A stretch of 64,000 nucleotides of DNA from Pelobacter sp. (GTDB lineage: Bacteria > Desulfobacterota > Desulfuromonadia > Geobacterales > Pseudopelobacteraceae): contig JAVBXN010000057.1 of assembly GCA_030824515.1 (NCBI GenBank), positions 1 to 64,000 on the forward strand, read 5' to 3'. The position numbers and the translations under genes were made by a program. This document shows positions 50,051 through 60,482 of this stretch, one piece after another (within the stretch, counting starts at the first letter, position 1; every line of letters starts with the position of its first letter). The notes beneath the pieces are model-generated. The model ran no database searches, was not told the DNA's origin, and was given only the letters and a program-made list of their open reading frames with translations.

Positions 50051-53000
50051 CTACTCAACAATTACCCTTTCGACAGTCAGTGTTCCATCACCGATGATTA
50101 CCGGCGACTGTATGGCGGTAAAACCGGAATTAGTCAGGAAGTCCGCGCTGAAACCGCCCTTCAGGACAAGGCTGACACCAGGGCGGTTCAGGGTCAAGCC
50201 ACCCGCGAGAGCATCCGGTGTAACTCTGGTCTTGATGGTATTGCCGGTGTCGGCCGTGTTGACGGCGTCCTGCAGCAGGCTGTAGGTTATGCCGCTCTCC
50301 TGGTTTTTGATCAGTGGAGCCAGCACAAAACTTGCGCTTACATTCCGTGTCAACGTCATTGAGGCACTGCATGAACCTGTTCCGGCGCAATCCCCTCCCC
50401 ACCCTCCGAAGGTCGAGTAGACATCCGGGGTCTGGCTGAGCTGGATCGTGGTTCCGGACACAAACTGGGCCGAACAGGTTCCCGATGTACAGGCGATGCC
50501 GGCCGGGGCGCTGGTAATGGTGCCAGCGCCGCTGCCGGAGACGGTGACATTCAATACCGGATCAGGCTGTGCGATCTGGCCATTCATCTCAAAACCGAGT
50601 GACAATATTCCGGCCGATGTATTCCGGACCCGCATGTAGTAGGAATGGCCCGGCTGCCAGGGGTATCCGGTCAGATTCCGGGTCAGGGCACTGTTAAAGC
50701 CGCACCCGGCCCAATGTGCGCCGGACGACGGCGGCGCTGTCCCCTGTTGCAGAGAGAGGCAGGCGCTGCTGTTAGTGGAACCTGTATGCTGCCAGACCGT
50801 GGCATTGGCAGGCACATCGACGCGATAGAGCCGTTCTTCTCCCGCCGCGAGCGATACCGCCACCGTGCCGTTTGTAAAGGGGATTACCCCCGCAAGCGCC
50901 AACCGCTCCGCACCGATGGATGAAGAGATATCAAAGGTAGAGCCGGTCCGGGCGTAGACACCCAGATAATAGACCTTGCCCGGCTTCACCGGCGGCAGGG
51001 TGAAGCTGGTGGCGCCGTTAGCGTCGATCACCGCATACGGATTGGGGTTCTCGATACCGTTGTCGTCGTACCAGTCCTGGAAGTAGGTGCTTGCAGCGGT
51101 GGTGTGGGCAGCGATGGCATCGGCAGCACTCCACCAGTCATTCGGAATGTAATCAACATTGCCGTCAGAGCCCTGCCCCGGCGGGAGCGTATCACGGATA
51201 AACACCACCACATCACCCAGAGTCTGATTCAGGGTAATATTCCAGGAAAGCGGAGTACTGCTGCCCAAGGTTGTTGATGACTGCGGCACCACCACCCGGT
51301 AGTAGCGCATGTCATCCGCCAGCAGGGTCTGGGCGGTAAAACTGCCGCCAGCCTGGGGCAGATCCTGCACATAACCGATGCTGTCGAGGCGCTGGCCACC
51401 GGCATTGTGAACATCACCGACCGAAACCCTCAGCCGGTAACGGCTGTTGACGATCTGGGAGCGAACACCGACCCACCACTCTCCCGGAGCCAGCTGTGTC
51501 GCGCTCCTGCCGTCCAGCGGCACCCAGTTGTTATACAGTGAGCCAAGAGCATTGGTTGGTGTCCTGGAGTAGTCGTAGGCGTTGGGCTGACCCTGGGCCG
51601 GAGGCTGGCTCGGATCGGCCGGGTTGGCAAAGTGATCGATGCCGGGAACGGCGCCGGCCCGCAGATATATCTGGGGGCGGCCATTGAGGACCGAAAGTTC
51701 CGTGCGCAGCAGACCACTGTTGTTATCCGGCACCGTGATGCGGTAGTAGTGCCAGCCGTCAAGCTCAAGATCAATCCCCTGGTCGCCCGGTAGCGGGCTG
51801 CCATCTTCGGCAACCCCGGAATCTCCGAAGAACGGAGCGACCACGCCCGGCTGGGTAAAACTGCCGATCCTGGCCGGCATGGTCCAGCTGCGGCCATGCT
51901 TTGCAGGGTCATCGGTGACAACATCGCTCGTCAGGGTATATGCCGTCGATCCGATCCCCTTGACCTCCACGTACCAGGTTCCGGGTGCCAATACCGGGGG
52001 AACGATGGCCACGGTTCTGTTGGAACTGACCACCGATCCGACGTTGTCATCTCCCGGCACCTGACCCGGCCGGACCCTGATACTTGTGGCGCCGTTGGTT
52101 GCAGCCGACTTCAGCAGCCAGGCCAGTAACGGATTGCCGTTAACCGTAGACGGCACATCGAACCGGTAATAAGCCGACTGACCGTTGCCGAGCGTGCCGC
52201 TGACGGAACTGCCCGGTGTGAACTGCAGCGGCTCCGGCGTAATCGCCCGAACCTCCAGATCAAAGGAGGCATCTACCATGACAAGGTCACCGGTTCGCCA
52301 CCCGGTAAACGGATCGATGCTCTGCACGATGAATTCTGAATCGCCGGCAATCATGACCGTGTAATCGCCGGCAGATGGCGAGGCGATGCTGATGTAACTT
52401 GAGCCGCCGGTATCGGCGCCATCGGCACGGTTGCGCCAGACAATGGCATCGCCGCCTTCATGCGGTTTCAGTAGCGCCGTTGCCACATCCGGGATTTTAC
52501 CCGCACCTTCAGCATCGCGACGGATGGTCATGATCGGGTTGCCGATTTTATTGTTCAGCTTGACTTCAACCGAGGAGAGCCCGGCGGGAAGGCGGAAACG
52601 GTAGACCTTCTGCTGCCCCAGCGGAACCGACTGGGCCGACCAGGCCACCGGCGTGAGCGCCCCGACCGGTGTTGCCGTAGCATCGTCAACCGGCATGGAG
52701 CCTACGCTGGTCAGGCTATAACTGACCGGACCGCTGCCGATGGTGTTGTCGTCGGGCGGGTTCTGCCCCTCGCTGATGACGGCGATATAGTACTCGCCAC
52801 CGGTGATGGCAGCCTGTCCGGCTGTCGCGTATTTGTAAAAGAACTCACGGCCGGCCCGATGACGCACCACGCCCCTGAAGTCCGTGGCGTGGTCGGAAGT
52901 GAGGGTGCCGTTGTTCGTCGCCGCTATGTTGGGAAGTCTGTCGTGGCGGACCACCAGCATGGCCTCGCCCAGAGTCGGCGCCAGATTCAGGGACCAGCTG

Positions 53001-56000
53001 CCCGCACCAGCCGGCACGGCCACCCGGTACCATCCGACTTCGCGTGGGGCCAGGCCGGCCATTGCGACAGTACCACCCGAGAAGGCAAGGTCGGCAACCT
53101 GGATCGGCCAGGGCGCGCCGCCACTGTCATTACCGATGCCGATCCCCCGACTCTCCAGGGTGTAACTGAGCGGCGTCGTGTCCGTACTGCTTGAGTAGCG
53201 CGCCACACCGACGTAATAGGTTCCCGGTTCCAGAGGGCTTCCCATGCCCATGATCAGCTGCTTGCCGTAGTCGGGCACGTTGGGGGCGGAAATATTGGAA
53301 CGAGCGGTCCAGTCGTTGCGCGTGGAGGTTCCCCACTGGGCGCCGCTCAGCCAGGACGAGCATTGATACAGCTGCCCGCAGCCGCCGCTCGACGTGACAA
53401 GCGTGTTCGGCAGCAGCTCCCGCCGCACCACCATGTAAGGATTGCCGGAACTCGGCTTCAAGCGCAGATCCCACCCCTTCAGCGATGCATCCGCCGGCAC
53501 GGTGACCAGGAAATATCTCCAGGTGTCGGCCGCCTGGGCGGTCACAGCCTGGATGCCGTTGGCGAACAACAGCGAACCGGCTCCCGTGCCGACGATCTCC
53601 AGATCGAAAGTGGCTGCGGTGCTACCGGCATAGATGGTGATGGTATAATCACCCTCCGTGGCCGGAGTGATGCTGGTAACATTCTGCATCGTGGGAGATT
53701 CGCCCCCTTCCTGGTTGCCACCGGTAACCAGGGAAATTTTGCCGCTGCCGGCCGCATCCCTGCGAACGGCATAGAGCGGAGTGCCGGTCTTGTTGAGCAG
53801 CCGCATTTCCAGGCTGTCTATGCCGGCCGGCACCCGGAAACGGTATACCTTTTCCGAACGGGCCGGCAGAGATTGGGCTGGCCAGCTGACCGGGGCGCTG
53901 GAACTGAGCGGGGTGGCGGTCTTGTCCTCGATCGGCATGGAGCCGACGCTGGTCAGGGTGTAGTTGACCGTGCCGCTGCCGATGGTACTGGTATTGGCCG
54001 GACTTTGCCCCTCGCTGATGACGGCGATATAGTAATCACCGCTGGTGATTGATGCTCCGCCGGGCGCCGGAAATTTGTAAAAGTATTCCGAACCGGCATT
54101 ACGCCTGATGGTGCCGCTGAAGGTCGTGGCGTTATCCGATGTCATGGCGGCAGAAGCCTTGATATTCGGCAGGCGACCCTGCCGAAGAGCCAGCAGAGCC
54201 TCACCGGTTCCTTCCGGCGCCAGATTCAGCGACCAGCTTGACGCGCCCGCCGGCACCGCAACCTTGTACCAGCCGACTTCACGCGGCGCCAGGGAGGAGC
54301 CGACTGCCACTCCACCGTTGAAAGGCAGATCAGTTACCTGTATCGGATAACTGCCGCCGATGCCGATGCTGCGGCTTTCAAGCGTGTACGTCATTGCATC
54401 GGTTCCCGAGAGACTCGAAACGCCGATGTAGTAGGTTCCGGGCACCAGCGGACTGCCCATGCCCATGATCAGATAGCTGTTTTTGTCCGCAACTCCGACG
54501 GAAGCATTCCCCCTGGCAGTCCAATCAATACCGCTTCCGGCAGACCACTGGCCGCCGGACAGCCAGGTACCGCAGTTGTAGACCGCCGATGGCGAGCCAC
54601 AACCGGTTGATGTGGTCGATGAATTCGGCAGCGTATCTCTTTTGACCACGAGGTACGGCGTACCGGCGGTGGTTTTAAGCCGCAGGTCCCACCCCTTCAG
54701 GTTGGGATCATCCGGAATAACCACACGGAAATAGCGCCAGGTCTGGTAATCCTGATTGGTGACCGCGACGCTGCTGGAGGTCGCAAGATCAAAGGCAAGA
54801 TCATCCGGGACCACGGTCGCAATCTCCAGATCATAAGAGGCGTCGGAATTGGTGGCATTAACATAATCTGCAAATACGGTGATGGTGTAGTCCCCTGCGA
54901 CCGGCGAACCGATGGTTATGATACTGCCGGTGGACGTGTTGCGCCAGGAACTTGCATAACCCCCCTCTGCCTCGGGATATTGCCCCGATACAATCATCTG
55001 GGAGGGCAGTTTACCGCTGTCGGCGTCATCCCGCCTGATTGCCGCCAGCGGATTGCCGGTCTTGTTGTTCAGCCGTACCTCGATGCTGTCCAGTCCTGCC
55101 GGAACCCGGAAGCGATAGGCTTTCTGGGAACCATAGGGGAGCGACTGGGGACCCCAGCTCATGGGAGCTGCCGTGGTCAGCGTAGTCGGCGGCAGCGTGC
55201 TGTCGACCGGCATGTCACCGACGCTGGTCAGGGTATAGTTGACGGTTCCCGTTCCGATGACGCTGGTGCTGGCAGGATTGGTCTGCCCTTCACTGATGAC
55301 CGCTATGTAATATTCTCCGCTGGTGATGGATGAACCGGGGGTAATGGCATATTTGTAGAAATATTCAGCGCCGTTCTTGTGGCGAACTGTTCCGGCTCCA
55401 GTTTCAGAGAAACTGTCCAGACTGAGTGACGCGGTAATATTCGGCAGAGTCCCCTGACGAAGCGCCAGCATCGCCTCACCCACGGTCGGTGCCAGGTTGA
55501 GTGACCAGCTGGCTGAACCGGCCGGTACGTTCACCCGGTACCATTCTACTTCCCGAGGGACCAGGCCGGTTCCGGTGGCAACACCACCGCTGAAGGCCAG
55601 CTCCGTAATCCGGACAGGATATGTGCTGCCGGCCAGGCCAATACCACGGCTCTCCAGGGTATAACTCATGGGGCTGGTGTTTGTGCTGCCGGCTTGACGG
55701 GCAACCCCCACATAGTAGGTGCCGGCCTCCAACGGGCTTCCCATCCCCATGATCAGATAGCTGTTCATGTCGCTTGTGGTACCGCTCACATAGCGTCGTC
55801 CGGTCCAATCCAGCCCGCCGCCACCCGGTAAGGCGCCGGCAGCCCACTGGGCCAGGCTTGGCCATGTGCTGCATTTGTACAGCGAGCCGGCAGCGCACGC
55901 CGTCGATGTGGTCAAGGTATCCGGCAGCAGGTCGCGGCGGACCACCATCTGCGGATTGCCAGCGCTGGTCTTCAGCCGCAGATCCCATCCCTTCAGATCC

Positions 56001-57838
56001 GGGTCGTTGGGCACGACGAATTTGAACCATTGCCAGGTGGAAATATCCTGATCGGTAATCGCAGCAGTCCCCAGGGAAAGATCCGTCACCGCCGGGGCAA
56101 TCTCGCCGGTTGTCAGCTGGAACGCCCCCAGCGCCTGGGCAGGATTATAGATACCGATATACCAGTTATCGGCCTGGTGGTTGGGATCCTGGAAAATGCC
56201 GGAGGTGCTGTTGCGGTGAATGGTGCTGTATTCGACCGCAGTCGCGGAATCATTGGATCGAGAGGACCAGCGCCCCGGCGCGACGTTAAGCCGTATGGCG
56301 ATTTCATAGCCGGCACGATGGGCCTGGTCCAGTTCGATCTGCCACCCCATCTTGCCCAGAAATGTGGCCGGGTCGGTTACGCGGTAGTAGCGCCAGCCCG
56401 AACGGGTGGACTCATCGTTGGTGATGCTGGCGGGAGCGGTAAGGTAGGGGATAGCGGTCACTGCCGGCGCCCTGTTGACCAGCGAATAATCGAAGCCGCC
56501 GCTTCCCTGGACCGTGACATACCAGGTTCCGGTCGGATTGATGCCTGTGACCGGCACGATTGTAATGGAGTCATCGACTCCGGCGGCCGCCTCGGACAGG
56601 GCGCTGTTGTTGCGTACATTGGGAACGGAACCGCTGCGCAGGTACAATTCCGGATTTCCGGCGGCCGAAGTGCGCTTGAGATCCACCTGCCAGGCCACCT
56701 CGGTCGGCGGCACTTCAACCCGATAAGTGATGTAACCGTAACCGGTAACGCTGTTCGCGATGGTTGCTCCGTGTGCCAGATCAATGATCGGCTGCTTTTG
56801 GGAATTGAAGCTGAATACGGTTCCCGGCACGGCGGTAACACCGACGAAATAAGCATCGGTGGCAGTCAGATAGGGTGGAACCAGCAGCATCTGGCCGGTT
56901 TCGCTTTGCTGGTAAGTGGTTGCAACGCCGGTGACCGGAGCGCTGTTTCTGGCGATCAGCAGCGGCAGATTTGCGCCGTTCAGCCACAAGCGCCAGGCCG
57001 GGGTGGCGGCATCGGCAGTGGTCCTGAAATAGTAGGTTCCTTCCGGCCCCACGGTGACCGGCAGGCTGCTGCTGGAGCTATCCGCGGCTATCGTTCCCAG
57101 ATTCTGGACATAAATATCACCGCTGTAGAGCTGCCAGGTGGCGCCCGGCTGGGCCTTGACCCGCAGGTACCAGGTCTGGGCAGCCGCAAACTGGGTCGCT
57201 GTGGCACCGGGAGCCAGCACAAAGCCGTCGGAACCGATCTGGGCCGAAGTTTTGGTAGTGGTTGTTACAATGTTCTTATGGGCAACCAGGTCCGCCTCAC
57301 CACCCGAAACCGCCAGCGCGGTTCGCCAGGCTCCGGAGGCTGTTGACGCCGGGGTGATTATTTTGAACAGATAGTCCCCGCCGGCCGTATCCGGCTGGCT
57401 GACGATATTGGTGCCGCCGGGAGAAGCGCCTGTATCCCAGGTCAGGTCTCGGGCATAGGTCATATCATCGGTAAAATAGTAGGTCAGGCTGGCGCCGGTG
57501 CCACTTGCCGTGCGTATGCGGACATGATAGCTGCCGCCATTGGCGAGGGTGGCAGCAGTAATCAGCAGGGTGTGCAGGGTTTTGTTGGTGCTGCTTCCAC
57601 CCGACACGAGGCTGCCGGCGGCATGATTAGTACCGGTGTACAGATAAAAATCCGTGGGGGCGGTGCTTGACAGTACGAGTCGGAGGCCGCTTTGGGGATT
57701 CGGCAGGGTGATGTCATGATACTGATAGACATTACCCGTGGCGGTGCCTGTCACTGTTGCGGCAAAGGACGGAGTCGCGGCTGTAAACAGAAGAACTGCA
57801 AACAACAACCATCGCACTGCGGAATTATAAAATTTCAT
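50051..57838 (-). CDS. Giant secreted multi-domain protein with PPC-like repeats
   Basis: 2595 residues from the ATG at 57838 (GGGGGA upstream; a GTG 4 codons earlier is less likely). A signal peptide is present (WLLFAVLLFTAATPSFAA). The body is built of modules of about 110-130 residues with the pattern Y/W-Y-R-V-x-V-P ... L/GNPxLYxR ... Y-x-L-x-S, resembling bacterial pre-peptidase C-terminal (PPC) domains. Within these a block of about 410-430 residues is repeated three times: each has GWDLRLK, a Cys-containing loop, LIMGMGSPLxPGTYYVGV, and APREVGWYxVxVPAG. The last 150 residues include an InlB-B-like repeat (GTITSAPAGIACTSGTCSAQ, GGWGGDCAGTGSC). No protease or lytic domain is seen. Probably a surface or matrix protein. 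Confidence 0.8.
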   Translation of the reverse strand: MKFYNSAVRWLLFAVLLFTAATPSFAATVTGTATGNVYQYHDITLPNPQSGLRLVLSSTAPTDFYLYTGTNHAAGSLVSGGSSTNKTLHTLLITAATLANGGSYHVRIRTASGTGASLTYYFTDDMTYARDLTWDTGASPGGTNIVSQPDTAGGDYLFKIITPASTASGAWRTALAVSGGEADLVAHKNIVTTTTKTSAQIGSDGFVLAPGATATQFAAAQTWYLRVKAQPGATWQLYSGDIYVQNLGTIAADSSSSSLPVTVGPEGTYYFRTTADAATPAWRLWLNGANLPLLIARNSAPVTGVATTYQQSETGQMLLVPPYLTATDAYFVGVTAVPGTVFSFNSQKQPIIDLAHGATIANSVTGYGYITYRVEVPPTEVAWQVDLKRTSAAGNPELYLRSGSVPNVRNNSALSEAAAGVDDSITIVPVTGINPTGTWYVTVQGSGGFDYSLVNRAPAVTAIPYLTAPASITNDESTRSGWRYYRVTDPATFLGKMGWQIELDQAHRAGYEIAIRLNVAPGRWSSRSNDSATAVEYSTIHRNSTSGIFQDPNHQADNWYIGIYNPAQALGAFQLTTGEIAPAVTDLSLGTAAITDQDISTWQWFKFVVPNDPDLKGWDLRLKTSAGNPQMVVRRDLLPDTLTTSTACAAGSLYKCSTWPSLAQWAAGALPGGGGLDWTGRRYVSGTTSDMNSYLIMGMGSPLEAGTYYVGVARQAGSTNTSPMSYTLESRGIGLAGSTYPVRITELAFSGGVATGTGLVPREVEWYRVNVPAGSASWSLNLAPTVGEAMLALRQGTLPNITASLSLDSFSETGAGTVRHKNGAEYFYKYAITPGSSITSGEYYIAVISEGQTNPASTSVIGTGTVNYTLTSVGDMPVDSTLPPTTLTTAAPMSWGPQSLPYGSQKAYRFRVPAGLDSIEVRLNNKTGNPLAAIRRDDADSGKLPSQMIVSGQYPEAEGGYASSWRNTSTGSIITIGSPVAGDYTITVFADYVNATNSDASYDLEIATVVPDDLAFDLATSSSVAVTNQDYQTWRYFRVVIPDDPNLKGWDLRLKTTAGTPYLVVKRDTLPNSSTTSTGCGSPSAVYNCGTWLSGGQWSAGSGIDWTARGNASVGVADKNSYLIMGMGSPLVPGTYYIGVSSLSGTDAMTYTLESRSIGIGGSYPIQVTDLPFNGGVAVGSSLAPREVGWYKVAVPAGASSWSLNLAPEGTGEALLALRQGRLPNIKASAAMTSDNATTFSGTIRRNAGSEYFYKFPAPGGASITSGDYYIAVISEGQSPANTSTIGSGTVNYTLTSVGSMPIEDKTATPLSSSAPVSWPAQSLPARSEKVYRFRVPAGIDSLEMRLLNKTGTPLYAVRRDAAGSGKISLVTGGNQEGGESPTMQNVTSITPATEGDYTITIYAGSTAATFDLEIVGTGAGSLLFANGIQAVTAQAADTWRYFLVTVPADASLKGWDLRLKPSSGNPYMVVRRELLPNTLVTSSGGCGQLYQCSSWLSGAQWGTSTRNDWTARSNISAPNVPDYGKQLIMGMGSPLEPGTYYVGVARYSSSTDTTPLSYTLESRGIGIGNDSGGAPWPIQVADLAFSGGTVAMAGLAPREVGWYRVAVPAGAGSWSLNLAPTLGEAMLVVRHDRLPNIAATNNGTLTSDHATDFRGVVRHRAGREFFYKYATAGQAAITGGEYYIAVISEGQNPPDDNTIGSGPVSYSLTSVGSMPVDDATATPVGALTPVAWSAQSVPLGQQKVYRFRLPAGLSSVEVKLNNKIGNPIMTIRRDAEGAGKIPDVATALLKPHEGGDAIVWRNRADGADTGGSSYISIASPSAGDYTVMIAGDSEFIVQSIDPFTGWRTGDLVMVDASFDLEVRAITPEPLQFTPGSSVSGTLGNGQSAYYRFDVPSTVNGNPLLAWLLKSAATNGATSIRVRPGQVPGDDNVGSVVSSNRTVAIVPPVLAPGTWYVEVKGIGSTAYTLTSDVVTDDPAKHGRSWTMPARIGSFTQPGVVAPFFGDSGVAEDGSPLPGDQGIDLELDGWHYYRITVPDNNSGLLRTELSVLNGRPQIYLRAGAVPGIDHFANPADPSQPPAQGQPNAYDYSRTPTNALGSLYNNWVPLDGRSATQLAPGEWWVGVRSQIVNSRYRLRVSVGDVHNAGGQRLDSIGYVQDLPQAGGSFTAQTLLADDMRYYRVVVPQSSTTLGSSTPLSWNITLNQTLGDVVVFIRDTLPPGQGSDGNVDYIPNDWWSAADAIAAHTTAASTYFQDWYDDNGIENPNPYAVIDANGATSFTLPPVKPGKVYYLGVYARTGSTFDISSSIGAERLALAGVIPFTNGTVAVSLAAGEERLYRVDVPANATVWQHTGSTNSSACLSLQQGTAPPSSGAHWAGCGFNSALTRNLTGYPWQPGHSYYMRVRNTSAGILSLGFEMNGQIAQPDPVLNVTVSGSGAGTITSAPAGIACTSGTCSAQFVSGTTIQLSQTPDVYSTFGGWGGDCAGTGSCSASMTLTRNVSASFVLAPLIKNQESGITYSLLQDAVNTADTGNTIKTRVTPDALAGGLTLNRPGVSLVLKGGFSADFLTNSGFTAIQSPVIIGDGTLTVERVIVE

Positions 57839-57965
57839 GGCATCCCCCACTAATTATAACCAGTTAACTATTTATAATATAAAGACATTAGCATGCCTGC
57901 ACATTGTTTACAAAAGCAGTTCTATTTGCAAGATAAATGTTGAAAAAATCATACCGTTATCTACT

Positions 57966-58018
57966 CCAAACGAAACTGGCCCGTCAGGATATCGTCCTGA
58001 CGGGCCAGTTTCGTTTGG
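57966..58018. terminator. Long perfect inverted repeat downstream of pta
   Basis: Two 24-bp arms (CCAAACGAAACTGGCCCGTC...) match perfectly around TATCG. The T-rich 3' ends on both strands are short. It lies 19 bp beyond the pta stop and 127 bp before the giant gene's start, and probably ends pta transcription. Confidence 0.7.
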
Positions 58019-58037
58019 TATTCGGCAAAAAGGCTGT

Positions 58038-59042
58038 TTACCCTTGGGCCGCCTGCACGGCCGTGATCGCGGTGACGTTGACGATGTCATCCACCGAGCA
58101 GCCGCGCGACAGGTCGTTGACCGGCTTGGCCAGTCCCTGTATGATCGGGCCGACCGCTTCGGCGCCGGCCACGCGCTCGACCAGTTTGTAGGCGATGTTG
58201 CCGGCATCCAGGTCGGGGAAGATCAGCACGTTGGCCTTGCCGGCCACGCTGCTGCCGGGAGCCTTCTTTTCGCCGACCTTGGGGAGCAGCGCGGCATCGG
58301 CCTGCAGCTCGCCGTCCACCTGCATGTCGGGCTTGATCTGTTTGGCGATCTCCAGCGCCTGCAGCACCTTGTCGCAGTCAGCGTGACTGGCGCTCCCCTT
58401 GGTGGAGAACGAAAGCATGGCCACGCGGGCTTCCACGTCCAAAAACGCCTTGCAGTTGCCGGCGGTCGCCACCGCGATCTCGGCCAGGGCCTGGGCATCC
58501 GGATTGGGATTGACGGCGCAGTCGGCGAACAGCACGATGCCGTTCTCGCCGAAACTGGGGGTTTTGGTGATCATCAGGAAGAAGGAGGACACGGTCTTGA
58601 TGCCCTTGGCCGGTCCCACGGTCTGGAAGGCGGCTTTCAGCACATTGCCGGTCGTGCCGGTGGCTCCGGCCACTTCGCCGCCCGCATCGCCGTTGCGCAC
58701 CATCATGCCGGCGTAGTACAGGTTGTCCTCGGCGGTCAGCAGCTTGCGGGCCTCGTCGGCGGTCAGGCCCTTGCTCTTGCGCAGTTCGACCAGGTCGGCC
58801 ACATACTGCTCCAGCTTGGGCGAAGCGGCGGGACTGAGCAGTTCCACGCCAGCCAGGTTGACCCCTTTCGCAGCGGCCTCGGCCTGGATCTTGGCCGGAT
58901 CGCCCAGGATGACGATTTTGGCCAGCCCTTCCTTGACGATCTTCTCGGCGGCAAACAGCATCCGCTCGTCGTAACTCTCGGGCAATACTACCGTCTGCAG
59001 GTTCTTTCTGGCCTTTTCCTTGATCTGGTCGACGAGATGCAT
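58038..59042 (-). CDS. pta: Phosphate acetyltransferase
   Basis: 334 residues. It interconverts acetyl-CoA and acetyl phosphate. Diagnostic parts include the start VDQIKEKARKNLQTVVLPES, AGMMVRNGDAGGEVAGATGT, SSFFLMI, and near 265-300 VDGELQADAALLPKVGEKKA and NVLIFPDLDAGNIAYKLVER. The protein is the short form with only the PTA_PTB catalytic domain, unlike the longer E. coli enzyme with a DRTGG part. A ribosome site (AAGGAGGAGTGAA) precedes the ATG. ackA is not adjacent in this window. Confidence 0.93.
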   Translation of the reverse strand: MHLVDQIKEKARKNLQTVVLPESYDERMLFAAEKIVKEGLAKIVILGDPAKIQAEAAAKGVNLAGVELLSPAASPKLEQYVADLVELRKSKGLTADEARKLLTAEDNLYYAGMMVRNGDAGGEVAGATGTTGNVLKAAFQTVGPAKGIKTVSSFFLMITKTPSFGENGIVLFADCAVNPNPDAQALAEIAVATAGNCKAFLDVEARVAMLSFSTKGSASHADCDKVLQALEIAKQIKPDMQVDGELQADAALLPKVGEKKAPGSSVAGKANVLIFPDLDAGNIAYKLVERVAGAEAVGPIIQGLAKPVNDLSRGCSVDDIVNVTAITAVQAAQG

Positions 59043-59135
59043 TTCACTCCTCCTTGGTTATGATTAGAGATTTATGGTTTTGAAGAATAAAACGGGAGTA
59101 TATATAGTCGAAAGCCCGGTGTTGGTCAAATAAAA

Positions 59136-59157
59136 AAAGCCGGTAATTACCGGCTTT
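59136..59157 (-). terminator. Intrinsic terminator downstream of trpB
   Basis: On the minus strand AAAGCCGGT pairs with ACCGGCTTT around AATT and runs into T7. A second hairpin, CTGAAAAGCCG/CGGCTTTCAG, sits closer to trpB at about 59183-59206. Confidence 0.8.
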
Positions 59158-59249
59158 AACGAGACTAAAAGGGTTTAAACTGCAACTGAAAGCCGTAGCG
59201 GCTTTTCAGGGCGAAACCTGCGGCAAATACTTCCCGTGGCCTACGGATT

Positions 59250-60440
59250 TCAGAACTCCACTCCCATCGCTTCTGCCACGGTGTGCATGTCCTTGTCACC
59301 GCGACCCGACAGGCAGACCACGATGGTCGTGTCCCGGCTCAATTTAGGGGCCATCTTCATGACCTGCGCGATGGCGTGGGATGACTCCAGGGCCGGAATG
59401 ATCCCCTCCAGGCGGGTCAGGGTGCTGAATCCCTCCAGGGCCTCATCGTCGGTGATCGAAACATACTCCGCCCGGCCGGTATCCTTCAACCAGGAGTGTT
59501 CCGGGCCGACGCCGGGATAATCCAGCCCGGCCGAAATCGAGTGGGCATGGGTAATCTGGCCGTGCTGGTCCTGCAGCAGGTAGGTCTTGTTGCCGTGCAG
59601 TATGCCGGGCGAACCGGCGCAGAGCGGAGCGGCGTGCTTGCCGGTTTCGATGCCGTATCCGGAAGCCTCGACCCCGATCATGCGGACGGCACTGTCCTTG
59701 AGAAAGGGGTAGAACAGCCCCAGAGCGTTGCTGCCGCCGCCGACACAGGCCACCAGGTAGTCGGGCAGACGCCCCTCGACTTTCACATGCTGACGCCTGA
59801 CCTCCCGGCCGATCACCGACTGGAAATCGCGCACCATCATCGGATAGGGGTGCGGCCCTGCCACGGTGCCGATCACATAGAAGGTTTCATGGATCGTGGT
59901 GACCCAGTTGCGCATGGCCTCGTTCATGGCGTCCTTGAGCGTGGCGGTTCCGGCGGTGACCGGCGTTACCTTGGCCCCCAGAAGTTTCATGCGGAAAACA
60001 TTCTGCGCCTGGCGATGGGTATCCTCTTCGCCCATGAACACTTCGCACTGCATGCCGAACAGGGCTGCGACCGTGGCGGTTGCCACGCCGTGCATCCCGG
60101 CGCCGGTCTCGGCAATGACCCGTTTCTTGCCCATCCGCCGGGCCAGAAGCCCCTGCCCGATCGTGTTGTTGACCTTGTGCGCGCCGGTGTGATTCAGGTC
60201 TTCCCGCTTGAGGTAGATTTTGGCCCCACCCAGTTTTCCGGTCAGTTTTTCCGCAAAGTAGAGCGGGTTCGGCCGACCGACGTACTGACGCAGGTAATAT
60301 TCGAATTCCTGCTTGAACTCCCGGTCATGCCGGTAATGCCCGTAGGCCTGTTCCAGTTCCAGCAGCGCCGGCATCAGGGTTTCGGGGACATAGCGCCCGC
60401 CGAACTGGCCAAAGTGTCCGTTCTTGTCAGGATATTTCAT
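59250..60440 (-). CDS. trpB: Tryptophan synthase beta chain
   Basis: 396 residues from the ATG at 60440 (GGAG 7 nt upstream). It joins indole and serine using pyridoxal phosphate. Key strings are [29 protein letters not shown] with the PLP lysine, [17 protein letters not shown], the phosphate-binding loop [15 protein letters not shown] and [13 protein letters not shown]. This is TrpB type 1. The partner trpA is not seen downstream, and the usual trpF neighbour is two genes upstream across envelope-type genes in the same direction. Confidence 0.95.
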   Translation of the reverse strand: MKYPDKNGHFGQFGGRYVPETLMPALLELEQAYGHYRHDREFKQEFEYYLRQYVGRPNPLYFAEKLTGKLGGAKIYLKREDLNHTGAHKVNNTIGQGLLARRMGKKRVIAETGAGMHGVATATVAALFGMQCEVFMGEEDTHRQAQNVFRMKLLGAKVTPVTAGTATLKDAMNEAMRNWVTTIHETFYVIGTVAGPHPYPMMVRDFQSVIGREVRRQHVKVEGRLPDYLVACVGGGSNALGLFYPFLKDSAVRMIGVEASGYGIETGKHAAPLCAGSPGILHGNKTYLLQDQHGQITHAHSISAGLDYPGVGPEHSWLKDTGRAEYVSITDDEALEGFSTLTRLEGIIPALESSHAIAQVMKMAPKLSRDTTIVVCLSGRGDKDMHTVAEAMGVEF

Positions 60441-60482
60441 AGCGGCTCCAATTATTTCCAACGTAGTTAGTCAAGCGGTAGC

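Noticed and set aside
56030-57346. 438-codon plus-strand frame opposite the giant secreted protein
   Set aside because: Low-complexity Gly/Arg/Asp composition following the repeats on the other strand; no start signal or recognisable domain.
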